A stretch of 41,092 bases of DNA from Chthoniobacterales bacterium. Lineage in GTDB: Bacteria; Verrucomicrobiota; Verrucomicrobiia; Chthoniobacterales; UBA10450. The position numbers and the translations under genes are program-made. The notes beneath the pieces are model-generated. The model was given only the letters and a program-made list of their open reading frames with translations, did no database searches and was not told the origin of the DNA. Of the stretch, positions 39,152-41,092 are shown in pieces. Where the stretch lies: the NCBI GenBank assembly GCA_025929155.1, contig JAICMR010000008.1, forward strand, positions 1 to 41,092, read 5' to 3'. Positions within the stretch are counted from its first letter, which is position 1, and each line of letters opens with the position of its first letter.

Positions 39152-40123
39152 ATGCCGAGCGTTCCCGCCCTTTCCACAGGTTCTTCGACGGAGAACGCCC
39201 GGCGCCGATCGGAGGGTTATGCGGCCGTCTTCGCGACGATTGTCATTTGGGCCACGCCCTCGCTCTTCCAGTTTTACCTGAATCGCTACTACGATCCCTT
39301 CGCGCAGAATTTCTATCGATACTCGGTCGGCTGTCTCGCGATTTTGCCGTTCGCGATCCATCGTTTTCGCAAAAGCGGGCCGCGCCTCGATCTCGCGGTC
39401 GTCGGGGCGTGCCTCGTGCCGGCGGTGCCGAATGTTATCCATCAGGTCACGCAAACACTCTCGCTCTATTACATGGGTCCGGGCGTTTACGCGATCTTCA
39501 CCCGTTCTAGCGTCATCATGACCGCTCTGCTCGCACTCGTGTTTTTTCCGGAGGAACGCTGGGTCGTCAGGCAATGGCAGTTCCAGGTCGGCACTTTGCT
39601 CGGCTTGTTCGGTGCCGTTGGCGTGTTTTGGTTTCAGCCCGGTTGGGCAGCGGGCCATGTGCCGTTGGCCGGGTTGGGAATCGCATTCACGGCGACCTTT
39701 TGCTGGGCGCTCTACGGCGTGCTCGTGAAGCGCCCTTCAGCCCGGCTCGGGACGATCCGCAGTTTTGGGCTCATCAGCTTTCTCACCTCCGCGATGCTCG
39801 GCCCGCTCACCTGGGCCTTTGGGAAAATCGATACGCCGCTGCACGCCGGCGCGCACGTCAATGGCATTCTGGTCATCTCTGCCGTCACCTGCATCAGCCT
39901 GGCGCACGTTCTTTATTATGTCGCAATCCGCGAGATCGGCGTCGCGCTTTCCCAGACGTTGCAGCTCCTGAGCCCGGTCGGCGCGATTTTGTTATCTGCC
40001 TGGATTTTTGGCGAGCGCTTCTCGTTAGGTCAATTCTGGAGTGCGACGATTCTGTTGTTTGGAGCGTTCCTCGCGACGCGGGTGAAACCGGCGGCGGTCC
40101 TGGAAACGGCGGAAAACATCTAG
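39152..40123 (+). CDS. EamA/DMT-superfamily transporter
   Basis: A 323-aa protein with about ten predicted membrane helices arranged as two EamA halves (roughly 22-155 and 170-310). The first half shows AAVFATIVIWATPSLFQFYL, QNFYRYSVGCLAILPFAI and VYAIFTRSSVIMTALLALVF. The second shows GIAFTATFCWALYGVLVK and the typical ending LLSPVGAILLSAWIFGERF. Family members move amino acids, nucleotides or other small metabolites across the inner membrane, and the substrate here cannot be inferred. It is divergent from the TPR gene (28 bp between the annotated starts), so the two may share a promoter region. One TCGTTAGGT motif copy lies in the GERFSLGQ codons (40022-40030). Confidence 0.92.
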   Translation: MPSVPALSTGSSTENARRRSEGYAAVFATIVIWATPSLFQFYLNRYYDPFAQNFYRYSVGCLAILPFAIHRFRKSGPRLDLAVVGACLVPAVPNVIHQVTQTLSLYYMGPGVYAIFTRSSVIMTALLALVFFPEERWVVRQWQFQVGTLLGLFGAVGVFWFQPGWAAGHVPLAGLGIAFTATFCWALYGVLVKRPSARLGTIRSFGLISFLTSAMLGPLTWAFGKIDTPLHAGAHVNGILVISAVTCISLAHVLYYVAIREIGVALSQTLQLLSPVGAILLSAWIFGERFSLGQFWSATILLFGAFLATRVKPAAVLETAENI

Positions 40124-40173
40124 GTGCGACAACTTTCTCTTTGGCAGCCGAGCTCGCGAGCTAAGATCGGAGA

Positions 40174-41092
40174 ATGAAGAAACGTTCACTCCTCCCCGGT
40201 TGTCTGTTGATCATCGCCGCCATCGGCCCGATTTCCGCCGACCCTGTTTTCGTGCCCACAGGCAGCCTGAATGAGCCGCGTTACGCCCACTCCGCTACTC
40301 TTCTGCCCGACGGCAGCGTGCTCGCCGCGGGAGGGTTCAACGGCGGGGCTGAGTCCACCGCGGAGCTTTACGATCCGACTACCGGCAAATGGCAATTCAC
40401 CGGTAGCTTAAAGGTGCCTTCAGGAGGACACATTGCCGTTCTCCTCAAGAATGGAGAGGTATTAATCACCGGAGGTGCGAATGATCACGTTCGCCCAATC
40501 AGCGATGCCCAGCTTTACGATCCCGTTTTAAGAACTTGGACCGCAACGGGAAGTCTGACACAGGGCCGCAATTACCATCGAGCTGTCCTTTTGCCTAACG
40601 GTAAGGTGCTCGTCGCTGGTGGGACCTTCGATTACACGAACGGCTTGCGCTCGTCCGAGCTCTACGACCCCGCGACCGGTGTTTGGAGTGAGACCGGCGC
40701 GATGAACATGGGCCGCTGGGACTTCTCCCTCGCGCTCTTGTCCGATGGAAACGTCATCGCCGCGGGCGGTGCGGGTCTCAACCGGCAGGTGACTGGCAGT
40801 TCCGAGATCTATAATGTCGCCACCGGCGACTGGACCGTGACGGACGACCTGGTCGGTGCGCGCGAAGGCGCGGGTATCGTGTCGGTGCTTAAGGGCATCC
40901 CGCTCATTTTCGGCGGACAAGGCGCATCTGGCGCCGCTCTGGCAACCAGTGAGTATTATGCTCTAGGAAAAAGCATCTGGCACGCGGCCGGACCGCTCTC
41001 CCAGCGGCGGCTTCACCCGATTCCAGCTCTATTGGATGATGGCCGCGTTCTCGCCACCGGAGGCAGCAACATCCTCGGTCAACCATATGCCG
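40174..41092 (+). CDS. secreted kelch-repeat protein (3' end outside window)
   Basis: This frame is open from ATG 40174 to the window edge (306 codons). It starts MKKRSLLPGCLLIIAAIGPI with SADP next, a signal peptide. Kelch-type repeats follow, each with the pattern RYAHSATLLPDGSVLAAGGF ... AELYDPTTGKW. At least five are visible, with YHRAVLLPNGKVLVAGG, FSLALLSDGNVIAAGG and HPIPALLDDGRVLATGG. Such repeats build beta-propellers, and in bacteria they are usually secreted or periplasmic, sometimes galactose-oxidase-like. No catalytic residues can be assigned from this part. It lies 50 bp after the transporter with GGAG very close to the start codon. Confidence 0.88.
   Translation, partial: MKKRSLLPGCLLIIAAIGPISADPVFVPTGSLNEPRYAHSATLLPDGSVLAAGGFNGGAESTAELYDPTTGKWQFTGSLKVPSGGHIAVLLKNGEVLITGGANDHVRPISDAQLYDPVLRTWTATGSLTQGRNYHRAVLLPNGKVLVAGGTFDYTNGLRSSELYDPATGVWSETGAMNMGRWDFSLALLSDGNVIAAGGAGLNRQVTGSSEIYNVATGDWTVTDDLVGAREGAGIVSVLKGIPLIFGGQGASGAALATSEYYALGKSIWHAAGPLSQRRLHPIPALLDDGRVLATGGSNILGQPYA

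Overview
The window most likely comes from a soil-type member of Verrucomicrobiota (Chthoniobacterales/Spartobacteria-like). This assignment is an inference from three things: high GC, a large paralogous set of orphan MacB/FtsX-type permeases, and intergenic palindromic repeats of a style common in that group. No 16S rRNA is present to confirm it.

Left half (1-22281, all + strand): a tandem array of orphan double-FtsX permeases of the ADOP type (acidobacterial duplicated orphan permease, about 800 aa each). There are seven apparently intact genes (1687-4092, 4085-6469, 6462-8861, 9355-11775, 14640-17069, 17203-19596, 19837-22281). A C-terminal half-gene lies at the left edge (199-1506), one gene carries an in-frame TGA at a conserved Trp codon (11887-14451), and one is a collapsed relic that keeps only its beginning and its last codons (8945-9303). 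Two junctions are ATGAATGA start/stop overlaps. The other spacers hold palindromic elements, including two copies of a cloverleaf-like 150-180 bp element. No ABC ATPase gene is present.

Right half (22303-38227, all genes - strand apart from one relic): a PduO-type cobalamin adenosyltransferase, then the information-processing block. Read in the direction of transcription it is tRNA-Thr, tuf, tRNA-Trp, secE, nusG, rplK, [+ strand ABC-2 permease relic, transaldolase], rplA, rplJ, rplL, rpoB, rpoC. The usual rplK-rplA junction is split by the transaldolase gene and the relic, and rplA has its own consensus-like promoter. A strong terminator or attenuator lies between rplL and rpoB, and another terminator follows rpoC.

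Right edge: a TPR membrane protein (-), an EamA/DMT-family transporter (+), and the start of a secreted kelch-repeat protein that runs off the window (+).

The most striking signal is not a gene. The nonamer TCGTTAGGC / GCCTAACGA occurs 33 times by my count, against about 0.3 expected for a random 9-mer. It lies in both orientations, inside genes and in spacers, across unrelated genes. It behaves like an abundant interspersed genomic signal, with a DNA-uptake-sequence-like role as the leading hypothesis.
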